Source: DTU015 sp964406505 (GTDB taxonomy: Bacteria > Bacillota > Sulfobacillia > Fermentithermobacillales > Fermentithermobacillaceae). From it: 55,376 bases of DNA. Location of the stretch: NCBI GenBank assembly GCA_964406505.1, contig CAYORX010000010.1, forward strand, positions 1 through 55,376, written 5' to 3'. Positions 8,681 through 17,122 of this stretch are shown piece after piece. The notes under the pieces are model-generated. The model worked only from the letters and a program-made list of their open reading frames with translations, made no database searches and was not told the DNA's origin. How positions within the stretch are numbered: position 1 is the first letter of the stretch; every line of letters starts with the position of its first letter. The translations under genes and the position numbers were made by a program.

Positions 8681-8847
8681 TTTAGAGCACCTCCGTTCCG
8701 GTTTCTTCTTGAAAGAATACCGTTCGAATTTTATTGCCATTCGCAACTTACATGCACAGCGAACTAGCATCTGCCATTCGCCCTGAAGTTGCTTTATAGA
8801 ATAAACACTCTTTAAACGAGCTTCGTTTTCAATAAAGATTTAACCTA

Positions 8848-9867
8848 CTAAGACATAAGATCACGCATTGCAGGTATCCCACATTTTGCTTCACTGTAAG
8901 CCACTGCATTTAGTACACTTTTTGCAACAACCCTCTGTGCAGCAACACCGATTTGAGTTAGAAAAGAGGTTCTCGATTGTGATCTTGAGTTTATCACACT
9001 TGTATTAGTCTTTCCGGTTGAAATAACAAACATGGTATCGCCATCTAAAGGCGTAAAAACCGGCCTTATTGTCTGTGCAATTCCAGCCATAGACATAATA
9101 GCAATTCGCTTGCATTCTTCCTTGGAAAGATTTGCATCTGTAGCAACCACCCCTATTGTAGTATTTTCACCGGGCGTGTGTCGGCACTTACCCCATAAAT
9201 CTTGAGATAAGATATCTTTCGTAATTGGAGTACTAGGACAATTTAGGAACTTTCTATTTTCCCTGTCATATGCACCAGCAAGAAGACATCCCGTATTCGG
9301 ATGGAAAACATCACCAACGGCATTTACAACTATAATACAGCCGACTGAAATTCCCCCGGGAAGTTCTAAAGATGCTGTGCCCAATCCCGATTTCATCATG
9401 TGCTTTGGCCCGTATAATTTGCCTACCGTAGCACCAAGTCCAACCCCAATATTACCCGACGATACTTCGCTACTATTAGCACCTCGGCAAGCGCTATAAG
9501 CCATGTCATCTGTTGGCCGACTTTTAGGGCTGCCAATTCCTAAATCAAATATGATTGCCCCAGATACAATAGGCACTTTAGTTACCTGAGTATCTAATCC
9601 TATGTTTTTCTCCTCTAAATACCTGACGATCCCCTCGGCCGCATTTAAACCGAAGGCTGAACCACCTGCTAAAAACAAACCATGAATTTTCGAAACGCTA
9701 CACGACGGGTTTAGCAGATCTGTTTCGCGAGTACCCGGGGCTCCACCTACCACTTCGGCGCTTGCAATCGCCCCATCTTCACATAAAACGATAGTTATAC
9801 CCGTCACGCCTTCAAAATCACATGCATGACCTACTTTTATACCTTTTACGCACGTAATCGAACCCAT
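8848..9867 (-). CDS. P1-family peptidase (DmpA/N-terminal nucleophile aminopeptidase type)
   Basis: A 339-residue protein of MEROPS clan PE. These enzymes are made as one chain that cuts itself to expose a serine or threonine nucleophile. Seen: GVTGITIVLCEDGA near the N-terminus, LFLAGGSAFGLNAAEG, and the NTTIGVVATDA segment (235-245), where Thr236 or Thr237 is the expected nucleophile. Relatives hydrolyse N-terminal residues or beta-peptides; substrate here is unknown. I start at the ATG preceded by GAGAGAGG rather than at an upstream GTG without a ribosome site. It lies within the hutI-coaX run. Confidence 0.85.
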   Translation of the reverse strand: MGSITCVKGIKVGHACDFEGVTGITIVLCEDGAIASAEVVGGAPGTRETDLLNPSCSVSKIHGLFLAGGSAFGLNAAEGIVRYLEEKNIGLDTQVTKVPIVSGAIIFDLGIGSPKSRPTDDMAYSACRGANSSEVSSGNIGVGLGATVGKLYGPKHMMKSGLGTASLELPGGISVGCIIVVNAVGDVFHPNTGCLLAGAYDRENRKFLNCPSTPITKDILSQDLWGKCRHTPGENTTIGVVATDANLSKEECKRIAIMSMAGIAQTIRPVFTPLDGDTMFVISTGKTNTSVINSRSQSRTSFLTQIGVAAQRVVAKSVLNAVAYSEAKCGIPAMRDLMS

Positions 9868-9900
9868 ATTAAAAAAACCTCTCTCAAACACCTATCGTTT

Positions 9901-10140
9901 TTAAGAGTTTCGGCATCCACGCCACAGCAAAGCTACAAGAAAGCCCAAGCCCAGAAATATAAGATCAAATTTATTGAAACCTTTCTTCTTTTTTTTCTCG
10001 GGTAGCGCTTCTTCAACTACAGGTTCCCCGCCTTGTTTAACCTTCCACTCTTCATACTTCTTAAACTCAGGGCGATACTGTTTCTCCATATCCCGCTCTC
10101 TATGACCCTCAAGAATCTTTCTAGCATCCTGGTTCAACAT
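9901..10140 (-). CDS. Small tail-anchored membrane protein, unknown
   Basis: A 79-residue protein. Residues about 1-50 are highly charged (GHRERDMEKQ, EEALPEKKKKK), and the C-terminus is one hydrophobic helix, DLIFLGLGFLVALLW, ending in RGCRNS. This looks like a C-terminally anchored protein with the bulk in the cytoplasm. ATG start with AGGTGG upstream. It lies 33 bases before the P1 peptidase gene and 59 bases after hutI, so it is probably cotranscribed. I do not recognise a family. Confidence 0.6.
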   Translation of the reverse strand: MLNQDARKILEGHRERDMEKQYRPEFKKYEEWKVKQGGEPVVEEALPEKKKKKGFNKFDLIFLGLGFLVALLWRGCRNS

Positions 10141-10199
10141 TTTCACCACCTAAACCAGTTCGTGTAAACACCCGAAATACCACGCTTTAACCATCGTAG

Positions 10200-11501
10200 T
10201 TAGTTATTGTTCTTGCTTACAACGAGTTTTCCTGCTTTTACAACGCTGTTTACAAGATTGGTTCCAAACCTATACGCTATATCATTGAAATTATCAGTAT
10301 CAAAAATTACCGCATCCATAACAAAACCCGGAGCAAAACCGCCTACTTTCCCACCCAAACCTGCTGCCCATGCTCCGTTCCAAGTTGCGGATATAAATGC
10401 TTCTTCTGGCGAAAACCGTAGCATGGAACAAGCGAGAGTCATGCAAAGAGGTATAGACAAAGCCGTACATGTACCAGGATTAAAATCAGTAGCTAGAGCT
10501 ACCGCTACTCCACTATCGAGCATCTTTCTTGCAGGAGCCCCAGGACATTCGCCTAAATAGCAAGAAGTACCAGGAAGAAGTACAGCGATCGTGTCCGATG
10601 CAGAAAGTTTATCTATATTTTCCGTCGAAACCTTTATCAAATGATCACAAGACACCGCATTCAAATCACACGCTAATCCAGCCGCACCTGTATCTTCAAG
10701 CTCGTCTGCGTGCAGTTTAAGTCCAAACCCATATCTTTTCGCATGCTCTAAAATATATCTGCTTTCTTCTATGGTGAAATTCCCAACATCGCAAAATACA
10801 TCTACAAATTCAGCGAGCCCCATGTCACTCACTGGCTTAAGCCACCGCACAACTTCTTCTATATATCTTTTACGATTGTAGCAAAACTCGGTGGGAATAG
10901 CATGTGCACCCATAAATGTAGGAACAATATCGATCACATGACGTTGGTTACATTCTCGTATTACTTCAAGCTGTTTCAATTCGTTTTTCAAATCTAGCCC
11001 ATAACCACTTTTCGCTTCGCATGAGGTTGTACCATTTTTTAGCATCTCATCTAAAAAACCAAGGGACCTTTCGATCAGCTCATCTTTGGAGGAATTTCTA
11101 GTTGCCCGCACAGTGTTCATGATGCCTCCGCCCTTTTCGGCAATCTCTAAATAAGAAGCGCCTCCACACCTTAATCCATACTCATCAGCGCGCCAACCGC
11201 CAAAAACCAAATGGGTATGAGAATCAACAAAACCCGGTGAGACCACTTTGCCTTGTGCATCGATCATTTTTGCATCTTTATCAAGAACAATTTCTTCCTC
11301 AAGCAAGTTTTGAGATCCGAGGGATACAATTTTACTTTGATATGAAGCTAAATAGGCATCTTCTATAATTCCCAATTCCCTAGCTTCATCTTTTCTTTTG
11401 GGCTTAGTACCTGGATTCATAGTAAGGAGCTGCCCAATATTAGATATCACTAAATCAGCCTTGGTATATGGTTGGCGCGTGCTTTCATTTTTATCATTCA
11501 A
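10200..11501 (-). CDS. hutI: Imidazolonepropionase
   Basis: Third enzyme of histidine degradation: hydrolyses 4-imidazolone-5-propanoate to N-formimino-L-glutamate. Amidohydrolase fold with metal-binding HTH (His95, His97 in VDSHTHLVFGG), the GAHAIP segment, LKLHADELED and ATDFNPGT. The 433 residues match the family. Start is a TTG with AGGAGG eight bases upstream; the earlier GTG lies inside the ribosome site. The other hut genes (hutH, hutU, hutG) are not in this window, which is unusual for a gene normally found in a hut operon. It sits 49 bases after an M16 peptidase gene. Confidence 0.93.
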   Translation of the reverse strand: MNDKNESTRQPYTKADLVISNIGQLLTMNPGTKPKRKDEARELGIIEDAYLASYQSKIVSLGSQNLLEEEIVLDKDAKMIDAQGKVVSPGFVDSHTHLVFGGWRADEYGLRCGGASYLEIAEKGGGIMNTVRATRNSSKDELIERSLGFLDEMLKNGTTSCEAKSGYGLDLKNELKQLEVIRECNQRHVIDIVPTFMGAHAIPTEFCYNRKRYIEEVVRWLKPVSDMGLAEFVDVFCDVGNFTIEESRYILEHAKRYGFGLKLHADELEDTGAAGLACDLNAVSCDHLIKVSTENIDKLSASDTIAVLLPGTSCYLGECPGAPARKMLDSGVAVALATDFNPGTCTALSIPLCMTLACSMLRFSPEEAFISATWNGAWAAGLGGKVGGFAPGFVMDAVIFDTDNFNDIAYRFGTNLVNSVVKAGKLVVSKNNN

Positions 11502-11550
11502 ACTCAGCACCTCCTATAAAATAGAATACAAAGCTAGAACGTTAAGATTT

Positions 11551-12825
11551 CTACTTTGCATCGCCATTAGATACAATCGCTACCACAGACCTATCTCTGT
11601 TTAAACAATCAAGACCCGACATTACGTCGTCCAACTTAATGGTTTCTAGCATTGACCCATATGAAAATATGTTTTCACCTAGGTTATATAAGTGCATCTG
11701 AATCTGCCCTACAGTATCTATAGAATTAAACAGCGTAATGAACCGCCCCAACAATGCCCTTTTTGTTCGCTCAAAATCACCAACCTTTATACCCTGAGCT
11801 TTAACCCTATCAATCTCTTTAAAAATCGCATCGCTAAGTCTGTCCGGCGCAATACTCTCGGTAGCAACACGGGCAAACCCGTAATCAGGCCATGCATCAT
11901 ATGAAAAGCTAATACGATCTGCTATACCTTCTTGGTGAACCTTAGTAAAAAAATTAGAACTTCGTCCAAACATAAGTTCAAGTAGCATCGCGACCGAGAT
12001 TTCACGCAAAATCATTTCTTTACCGTCTTTCAAATTGTCATCTTTCCACCCTGTCTGAATCAAAGGGGTGGGCACTGGCATGTTAATCCTAATATCGCCG
12101 CCTACATTTACGGGTTCTTGAGGACGAATCCGTCGGGGCAAGTTAGATGGTTTGAGATTAGCCTTTTCGATCATCTCAAAAGCTAAATCAAGACCCTCAA
12201 CCGGGTCAAAATCGCCTGCCAAATACAAACTGGAATTTGGGGCACAATAAAAATTCGTATGGCAAAAATATAATTGCTCTTTTGTTATTTGTCGAATAGA
12301 ATCTTCAGTGCCAGCTATATCGTATCGCACAGGATGTTTAAGAAACAACGATAAAAGCAATTCGTTGAAAAGCCGAGAACTGGGTCGATCACGATACATT
12401 CGAATTTCTTGGGTTATTATTCCTTTTTCTTTCTCAACCGAGTCTTTAGTGAAGTGCGGTGAAAAAACGACATTTCCAAGCAGCCGCAAAGCTTGGGGAA
12501 ACTTCTCAAGCGTCCAGAAAAGATACGATGTATAATTATTCCCAGTATAAGCGTTAGCGGAAGCACCTAACTCAGCAAATGCAGGAAAAGCATCTCCCCA
12601 AGTTTTTTCAAACATTTTGTGTTCCAAAAAATGAGCTATGCCAAACGGAACGCTAACAGGTTCTTCGGTTTGGTGAGGTATAAAAGCAACATCATTTGAT
12701 CCGAAACGAACGGTAATTTCAGCGTATTTTCTACGAAATCCTTTCTTTGGTAAAACAAAAACTTTCATTCCCTCGATAATCGTTCCGTAAATTTTTTCTT
12801 TTAGAATTTCATCTTTAAACACCAT
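11551..12825 (-). CDS. M16 zinc peptidase, YmfH-like (catalytic subunit)
   Basis: A 424-residue pitrilysin-type metallopeptidase. The inverted zinc motif HFLEH (65-69) and a downstream third-ligand region (EKEKGIITQEIRMY, about 130-145) are intact, so it should be catalytic. The N-terminus LPKKGFRRKYAEITVRFGSND matches Bacillus YmfH. The upstream gene encodes a partner without the motif, as in YmfF-YmfH pairs and mitochondrial processing peptidase. The two genes nearly touch. A longer frame could start up to 21 bases earlier, overlapping the upstream stop codon; I chose the ATG that fits the family N-terminus. Confidence 0.88.
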   Translation of the reverse strand: MVFKDEILKEKIYGTIIEGMKVFVLPKKGFRRKYAEITVRFGSNDVAFIPHQTEEPVSVPFGIAHFLEHKMFEKTWGDAFPAFAELGASANAYTGNNYTSYLFWTLEKFPQALRLLGNVVFSPHFTKDSVEKEKGIITQEIRMYRDRPSSRLFNELLLSLFLKHPVRYDIAGTEDSIRQITKEQLYFCHTNFYCAPNSSLYLAGDFDPVEGLDLAFEMIEKANLKPSNLPRRIRPQEPVNVGGDIRINMPVPTPLIQTGWKDDNLKDGKEMILREISVAMLLELMFGRSSNFFTKVHQEGIADRISFSYDAWPDYGFARVATESIAPDRLSDAIFKEIDRVKAQGIKVGDFERTKRALLGRFITLFNSIDTVGQIQMHLYNLGENIFSYGSMLETIKLDDVMSGLDCLNRDRSVVAIVSNGDAK

Positions 12826-12829
12826 AAAA

Positions 12830-14167
12830 TTACCCAATACCATCACCCTTCGACCTCAAAGTATACACCGCTTTTAATTCTATTCGTGATGCCACATCAA
12901 CTATTTCATCTTTGCTGACCTTTGAAATAGCATCTGCTAATTGCTCATGCGTGGGTATGCCACCAAGAATTTCTTGATTTAATGACCGCCTAATTAGCGC
13001 GGCCTGGGAATCACCTTCAGCCCTAAATCTTCTAACTAAGCCCCTTCTAGTCCTTTCGATTTCTTCCACAGCAATGTTCCCTTTTTGCAGTGCTTCAACC
13101 TGCGTAGAGATTAATTCCTCGACAATAGTTTTATCGGATTCCGAAATCCCTGCAACAGCTATTATCAAACCCCGCCATGTATTCGAAACTGTATCGGCAA
13201 AATACGCCAAACTTTGCTTTTCTCTTACCACTGTAAAAAGTTTTGAGTGAGGGAACCCGCCAAGGATGCCATCACAAAACAACATTGCGGGTATTTGAGG
13301 ATCTCCTTCGCGAAGGCCTGTGTCAAAGGCCATACACAATATAGTTTGCTCACCCGGTAATATATCTTCATCCCTAAGAACGTGCTTCGGTAGCAATGGA
13401 GGTTCAAGATGTTTTGATATGTTTAATATCCTGTTTGATCTTACGGACTTAAACAATGAGCTGCCCTGGGCTAAAATGTCTACCACCTGCTCAGCACCAT
13501 GTCCTACCACATAGATGCTAATTGGACATTGACTGAGTATGTTTTTCCATATTTTCCACGTGTTTGCCGAATCGACAGTATTTAGCGCAGATAAAGAACC
13601 CCATACCGGGAGACCGCGCGGGTCGCCTAATGAAATAGCTTGAGTTAAGCGTACCGTAGCATAATAAGATCTGTTGTTAATGATCCCCATAATTGCGCGT
13701 CGATGTTCATCACGTACGGCATTAAACATTTTTTCTGGATAAACGCCATTTTCTAGATTAGGGAAGGCGACGAGGTCTCGAAGAAAGGATAATATCTGTT
13801 CAACAATTATCTTAACTTTGATGGAAACTAGCCGGTTCTCCAAATAAATCGGAGACGGCATATCAACAGCAAATCTAATCACTTGAACAGGACCGACTTT
13901 TATCGCGTCTGCATGCATGCCCGCACCATACATCTTTTCAAGAAATCGCGCAATACTTTGCATATCTGGTAAGTTTTTTGTGCCTTTTGCCGCCAACCTA
14001 GGAACTAATGCGAGCGGAGTCACTTCATTTTCAACAATGGGAATTTTACAAAAAATGCTAATAGATAAGGTTTTCCATTTAGAAGTAGGAAGATAACGAA
14101 GTGTTATTCCTGGCTCTAGTTTTAGGGTTTTAAAAGAATCTTCTTCACTACAGAACTTTGCTTTCAT
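12830..14167 (-). CDS. M16-family peptidase homologue, YmfF-like, lacking the zinc motif
   Basis: A 445-residue M16-fold protein. I find no HXXEH in the N-terminal domain, where the aligned part reads LVPRLAAKGTKNLPDMQSIARFLEKMYGAG, so it is probably the non-catalytic partner of the YmfH-like peptidase encoded next. The C-terminal region GGFPHSKLFTVVREKQSLAY is typical of M16 domains. ATG start with AGGTGG eight bases upstream. The pair may process a peptide; in Bacillus relatives (AlbF/AlbE) such pairs act in bacteriocin maturation, but no bacteriocin gene is seen here. Confidence 0.85.
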   Translation of the reverse strand: MKAKFCSEEDSFKTLKLEPGITLRYLPTSKWKTLSISIFCKIPIVENEVTPLALVPRLAAKGTKNLPDMQSIARFLEKMYGAGMHADAIKVGPVQVIRFAVDMPSPIYLENRLVSIKVKIIVEQILSFLRDLVAFPNLENGVYPEKMFNAVRDEHRRAIMGIINNRSYYATVRLTQAISLGDPRGLPVWGSLSALNTVDSANTWKIWKNILSQCPISIYVVGHGAEQVVDILAQGSSLFKSVRSNRILNISKHLEPPLLPKHVLRDEDILPGEQTILCMAFDTGLREGDPQIPAMLFCDGILGGFPHSKLFTVVREKQSLAYFADTVSNTWRGLIIAVAGISESDKTIVEELISTQVEALQKGNIAVEEIERTRRGLVRRFRAEGDSQAALIRRSLNQEILGGIPTHEQLADAISKVSKDEIVDVASRIELKAVYTLRSKGDGIG

Positions 14168-14200
14168 TAGTAACACCACCTATCACGTCTAATTCAAATT

Positions 14201-14956
14201 TTAGACATCTAGCTTTCGTGCGACAAAATATGCCCTTAAGGTAGAACTTGACGCCCGCTCTAATGTATCGGATTCATAAACCTCTTTAACCGTAAATCCT
14301 TGCTTTTTAAGCCATCGCGCAAGTAATTCGATAGGGAACGCCCTTTCCCTATGAATTTCATCAAATCTGCGCCAGTTATCGTTAGATTTTATGAAGCCCG
14401 TAAGATTAACCTGCCACCAGCGGTGTTTTTCATTCCATGAATCACGCCACACTACAAAATAGTGCGGACCTTGAAATATACTAGTATCTGCAGTTATAGT
14501 AGATAATCTAAACGGTGTGTTTACGTCGAACACGAAATACCCGCCAGGATTAAGCGCATCAAATACGCATTTGAAACACGCTCGAATATGACTTGGTTCA
14601 AGAAGATAATTAAGACTGTCAAATATACAAAGTACTGCATCAAATTGATCTGCAACCTTAAAACTCGTTAGATCACCTTTTATAAACGGAACATAAAGCG
14701 CCTTATCTCGGGCCTTTTGTTTCGCAACATCTAACATACACTGTGACCCATCAATACCTGTTACTGCATACCCTAATTCTGCAAGTTTCAGCGATATATT
14801 ACCTGTTCCACACGCCAAGTCTAATACTGAACCAGGCGAAAAATCGTGAATCCGCCAAATCGATTCAATATAATCGACCCATTGATGATAAGGTACATCT
14901 ACCATTATTTCATCATAGATTTTTGCAAAACCCGTGTAAGCACTTTTAGAAGCCAA
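14201..14956 (-). CDS. Class I SAM-dependent methyltransferase
   Basis: A 251-residue enzyme with the standard SAM-binding motif I VLDLACGTGNISLKLAELG (about 43-61), motif II acidic turn in VTGIDGSQCML, and motif IV-like FDAVLCIFDSLNYL. The C-terminal beta-rich half is typical of the YqeM-like or methyltransferase-25 group. Substrate is unknown. TTG start behind GGTGGG. It is the first gene of the run leading to coaX and directly follows the ftsH terminator, so its promoter must lie in about 55 bases, where I see no strong sigma-A match. Confidence 0.85.
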   Translation of the reverse strand: MASKSAYTGFAKIYDEIMVDVPYHQWVDYIESIWRIHDFSPGSVLDLACGTGNISLKLAELGYAVTGIDGSQCMLDVAKQKARDKALYVPFIKGDLTSFKVADQFDAVLCIFDSLNYLLEPSHIRACFKCVFDALNPGGYFVFDVNTPFRLSTITADTSIFQGPHYFVVWRDSWNEKHRWWQVNLTGFIKSNDNWRRFDEIHRERAFPIELLARWLKKQGFTVKEVYESDTLERASSSTLRAYFVARKLDV

Positions 14957-15011
14957 TTAAGTCCCACCGAAAATCAAAATTCCTTCTAATCTTCTTTTGA
15001 ATAGTCAATGT

Positions 15012-15057
15012 ATAAAAAATTAAAACGGGTTGCCGAAATTTTGCATGGCAGCCCGTT
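15012..15057 (-). terminator. Rho-independent terminator of ftsH
   Basis: On the minus strand AACGGG and CCCGTT close a stem that continues with TGCC/GGCA around a 12-base loop (15057-15024), followed by TTAATTTTTT. It separates the spoIIE-tilS-ftsH genes from the methyltransferase gene. Confidence 0.85.
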
Positions 15058-15103
15058 CATTTGAACATTGCATTAAGTAAGGTTGCAGAAACGCACATTT
15101 TAT

Positions 15104-17041
15104 CTAAATTTCAGGAACAGGCGTTACCCTGCCGGTTCTTTTTACTTCACCTGTAAACCCTTTGCTCAGCACGTTATCTGATACAGGTTTAGAGGGCTCG
15201 GCAATCGTTTCTGTAGGCACTTCATCGACCTTCTTAACCGTTTCGCCCGAAAGCATTTGCTTTAATTCCTCGGCTTTAAGGGTTTCTTTTTCAAGAAGCA
15301 TTTCCGCCACCGCTACGAGACTTTCGCGATGCTCTAAAAGAATCTCTTTTGCACGATCGTAACATTCATTAATTATCTTGCTTTCTTCTTTGTCTATCAA
15401 TGAAGCTACTTCTTCCGAAAAATCTCTTTCCCTGGTGAGATCCCTGCCTAAAAATACCTGTCCTTCTCTTTTGCCAAAGGCTAACGGTCCTAATTTTTCA
15501 GACATACCAAATTCCATTATCATACGTCTGACTAAACGGCTAGCTACTTCTAAATCATTAGCCGCACCGCTTGATACTTCTTCAAAAATCATCTCTTCAG
15601 CTGCCCTGCCTGCCAATGTCGATGTAACTCTATCCAAAATTTCTGATTTTGTGACAAGATACCTGTCTTCCGTAGGCAACTGGAGCGTATAACCTAAAGA
15701 AGCACCTCTGGAAATGATTGCCACTTCATGAACAGGGTCTGCATGAGGCAATTTATGAGCTACCAGCGCGTGCCCAGCTTCATGGAAAGCGATAACCCTT
15801 CTTTCCTTTTCGCTGATTATTCGGGATTTCTTTCTTGGACCTGCAACCACCCTTTGAACAGCTTCTTCAAGTTCTTCCATACCAATACGCCTTTTTTTAT
15901 GTCTCGCAGCCAAAAGTGCCGCTTCGTTAATTACATTTTCAAGATCCGCAGGCGTAAATCCCGGGGTAGATTTAGCTACAGTTTCAAGGTTAATGCCCTT
16001 GGCCAAAGGTTTCCCACGAGTGTGAATTTTTAATATCTCTGTTCGTGCTTTTAAGTCGGGCTTGTCGAGAACAACCTGGCGATCAAATCTTCCGGGACGC
16101 AACAGCGCCGAATCTAAAATATCGGGCCTGTTAGTAGCAGCCATAACAATAATTCCCTGGTGTACAGTAAACCCGTCCATTTCGACTAAAAGTTGATTTA
16201 AGGTTTGTTCCCGCTCATCGTGTCCGCCACCCATTCCAGCCCCTCTCATACGACCAACCGCATCTATTTCATCTATAAATACAATAGCAGGGGGCTTTTT
16301 CTTTGCTTGTTCAAATAGGTCCCTAACCCTTGCGGCACCTACACCTACAAACATTTCCACGAAATCAGATCCGCTGATAGACAAAAACGGAACTCCCGCT
16401 TCCCCCGCAACAGCTCTCGCTAAATAGGTTTTACCCGTGCCGGGTGCTCCGAAAAGCAGCACCCCTTTGGGAATCCTCGCACCCAATTCAACATATTTTT
16501 TAGGGTATTTTAAGAAGTCTACTACCTCTTGAAGCTCTTCTTTAGCTTCATCACAACCTGCAACATCGTCAAAAGTGATTTTGGCACGCGAATCAGTTTG
16601 CAGTTTAGCTCTTGATTTTCCAAACTGCATAACTTGTTTTCCACCACCTTGAGTTTGCTGGATCATATAAAAGAATATTCCGACCATTAATATTGCAGGA
16701 AGCATATTAGTTAAAAGCGAGAGCCATATCGAAGGCTCTTGAGGCAACTTTAATTCTACAACAACCCCGGAAGACACGAGAAATTGATAAAGTTCCGGAT
16801 CAATTGGAATGACTGTCTTAAATTTAGTACCATCTTTAAGGGTCCCGGTAACACTTCCGGTAGCAGATTTTTGATCAGTCACCGTTATCGAAGATATTTC
16901 ACCGTTTTCCACTCGCGAAAGAAACCGGTTAAAGTCCATTTCAGTAAACTGATCTTTGGGGGTAAAAAGATCAGCCAAAGAAATTGCCACAAACATAAGC
17001 AAAACATAAACGGCAAGGCTTTTCCATAGTTTGCTGCTCAA
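15104..17041 (-). CDS. ftsH: ATP-dependent zinc metalloprotease FtsH
   Basis: Membrane-bound AAA+ protease that degrades misfolded and regulatory proteins. Two membrane helices (about 8-25 and 108-128) flank the external domain. Then Walker A GAPGTGKT (198-205), Walker B with DEID (257-260), the second region of homology ATNRPDILDSALLRPGRFDRQ (about 302-322) and the zinc site HEAGH (420-424). The 645 residues are normal. TTG start with AGAGGGG seven bases upstream. In Bacillus hprT lies between tilS and ftsH; here it is absent. Confidence 0.97.
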   Translation of the reverse strand: MSSKLWKSLAVYVLLMFVAISLADLFTPKDQFTEMDFNRFLSRVENGEISSITVTDQKSATGSVTGTLKDGTKFKTVIPIDPELYQFLVSSGVVVELKLPQEPSIWLSLLTNMLPAILMVGIFFYMIQQTQGGGKQVMQFGKSRAKLQTDSRAKITFDDVAGCDEAKEELQEVVDFLKYPKKYVELGARIPKGVLLFGAPGTGKTYLARAVAGEAGVPFLSISGSDFVEMFVGVGAARVRDLFEQAKKKPPAIVFIDEIDAVGRMRGAGMGGGHDEREQTLNQLLVEMDGFTVHQGIIVMAATNRPDILDSALLRPGRFDRQVVLDKPDLKARTEILKIHTRGKPLAKGINLETVAKSTPGFTPADLENVINEAALLAARHKKRRIGMEELEEAVQRVVAGPRKKSRIISEKERRVIAFHEAGHALVAHKLPHADPVHEVAIISRGASLGYTLQLPTEDRYLVTKSEILDRVTSTLAGRAAEEMIFEEVSSGAANDLEVASRLVRRMIMEFGMSEKLGPLAFGKREGQVFLGRDLTRERDFSEEVASLIDKEESKIINECYDRAKEILLEHRESLVAVAEMLLEKETLKAEELKQMLSGETVKKVDEVPTETIAEPSKPVSDNVLSKGFTGEVKRTGRVTPVPEI

Positions 17042-17122
17042 TTCAATTCCCCTCTCCGTTTGATCTAAACATCTTTTCCTATCATATCTTAACCTTCTTT
17101 GTCCAAATGCAGAAGTAACTTG

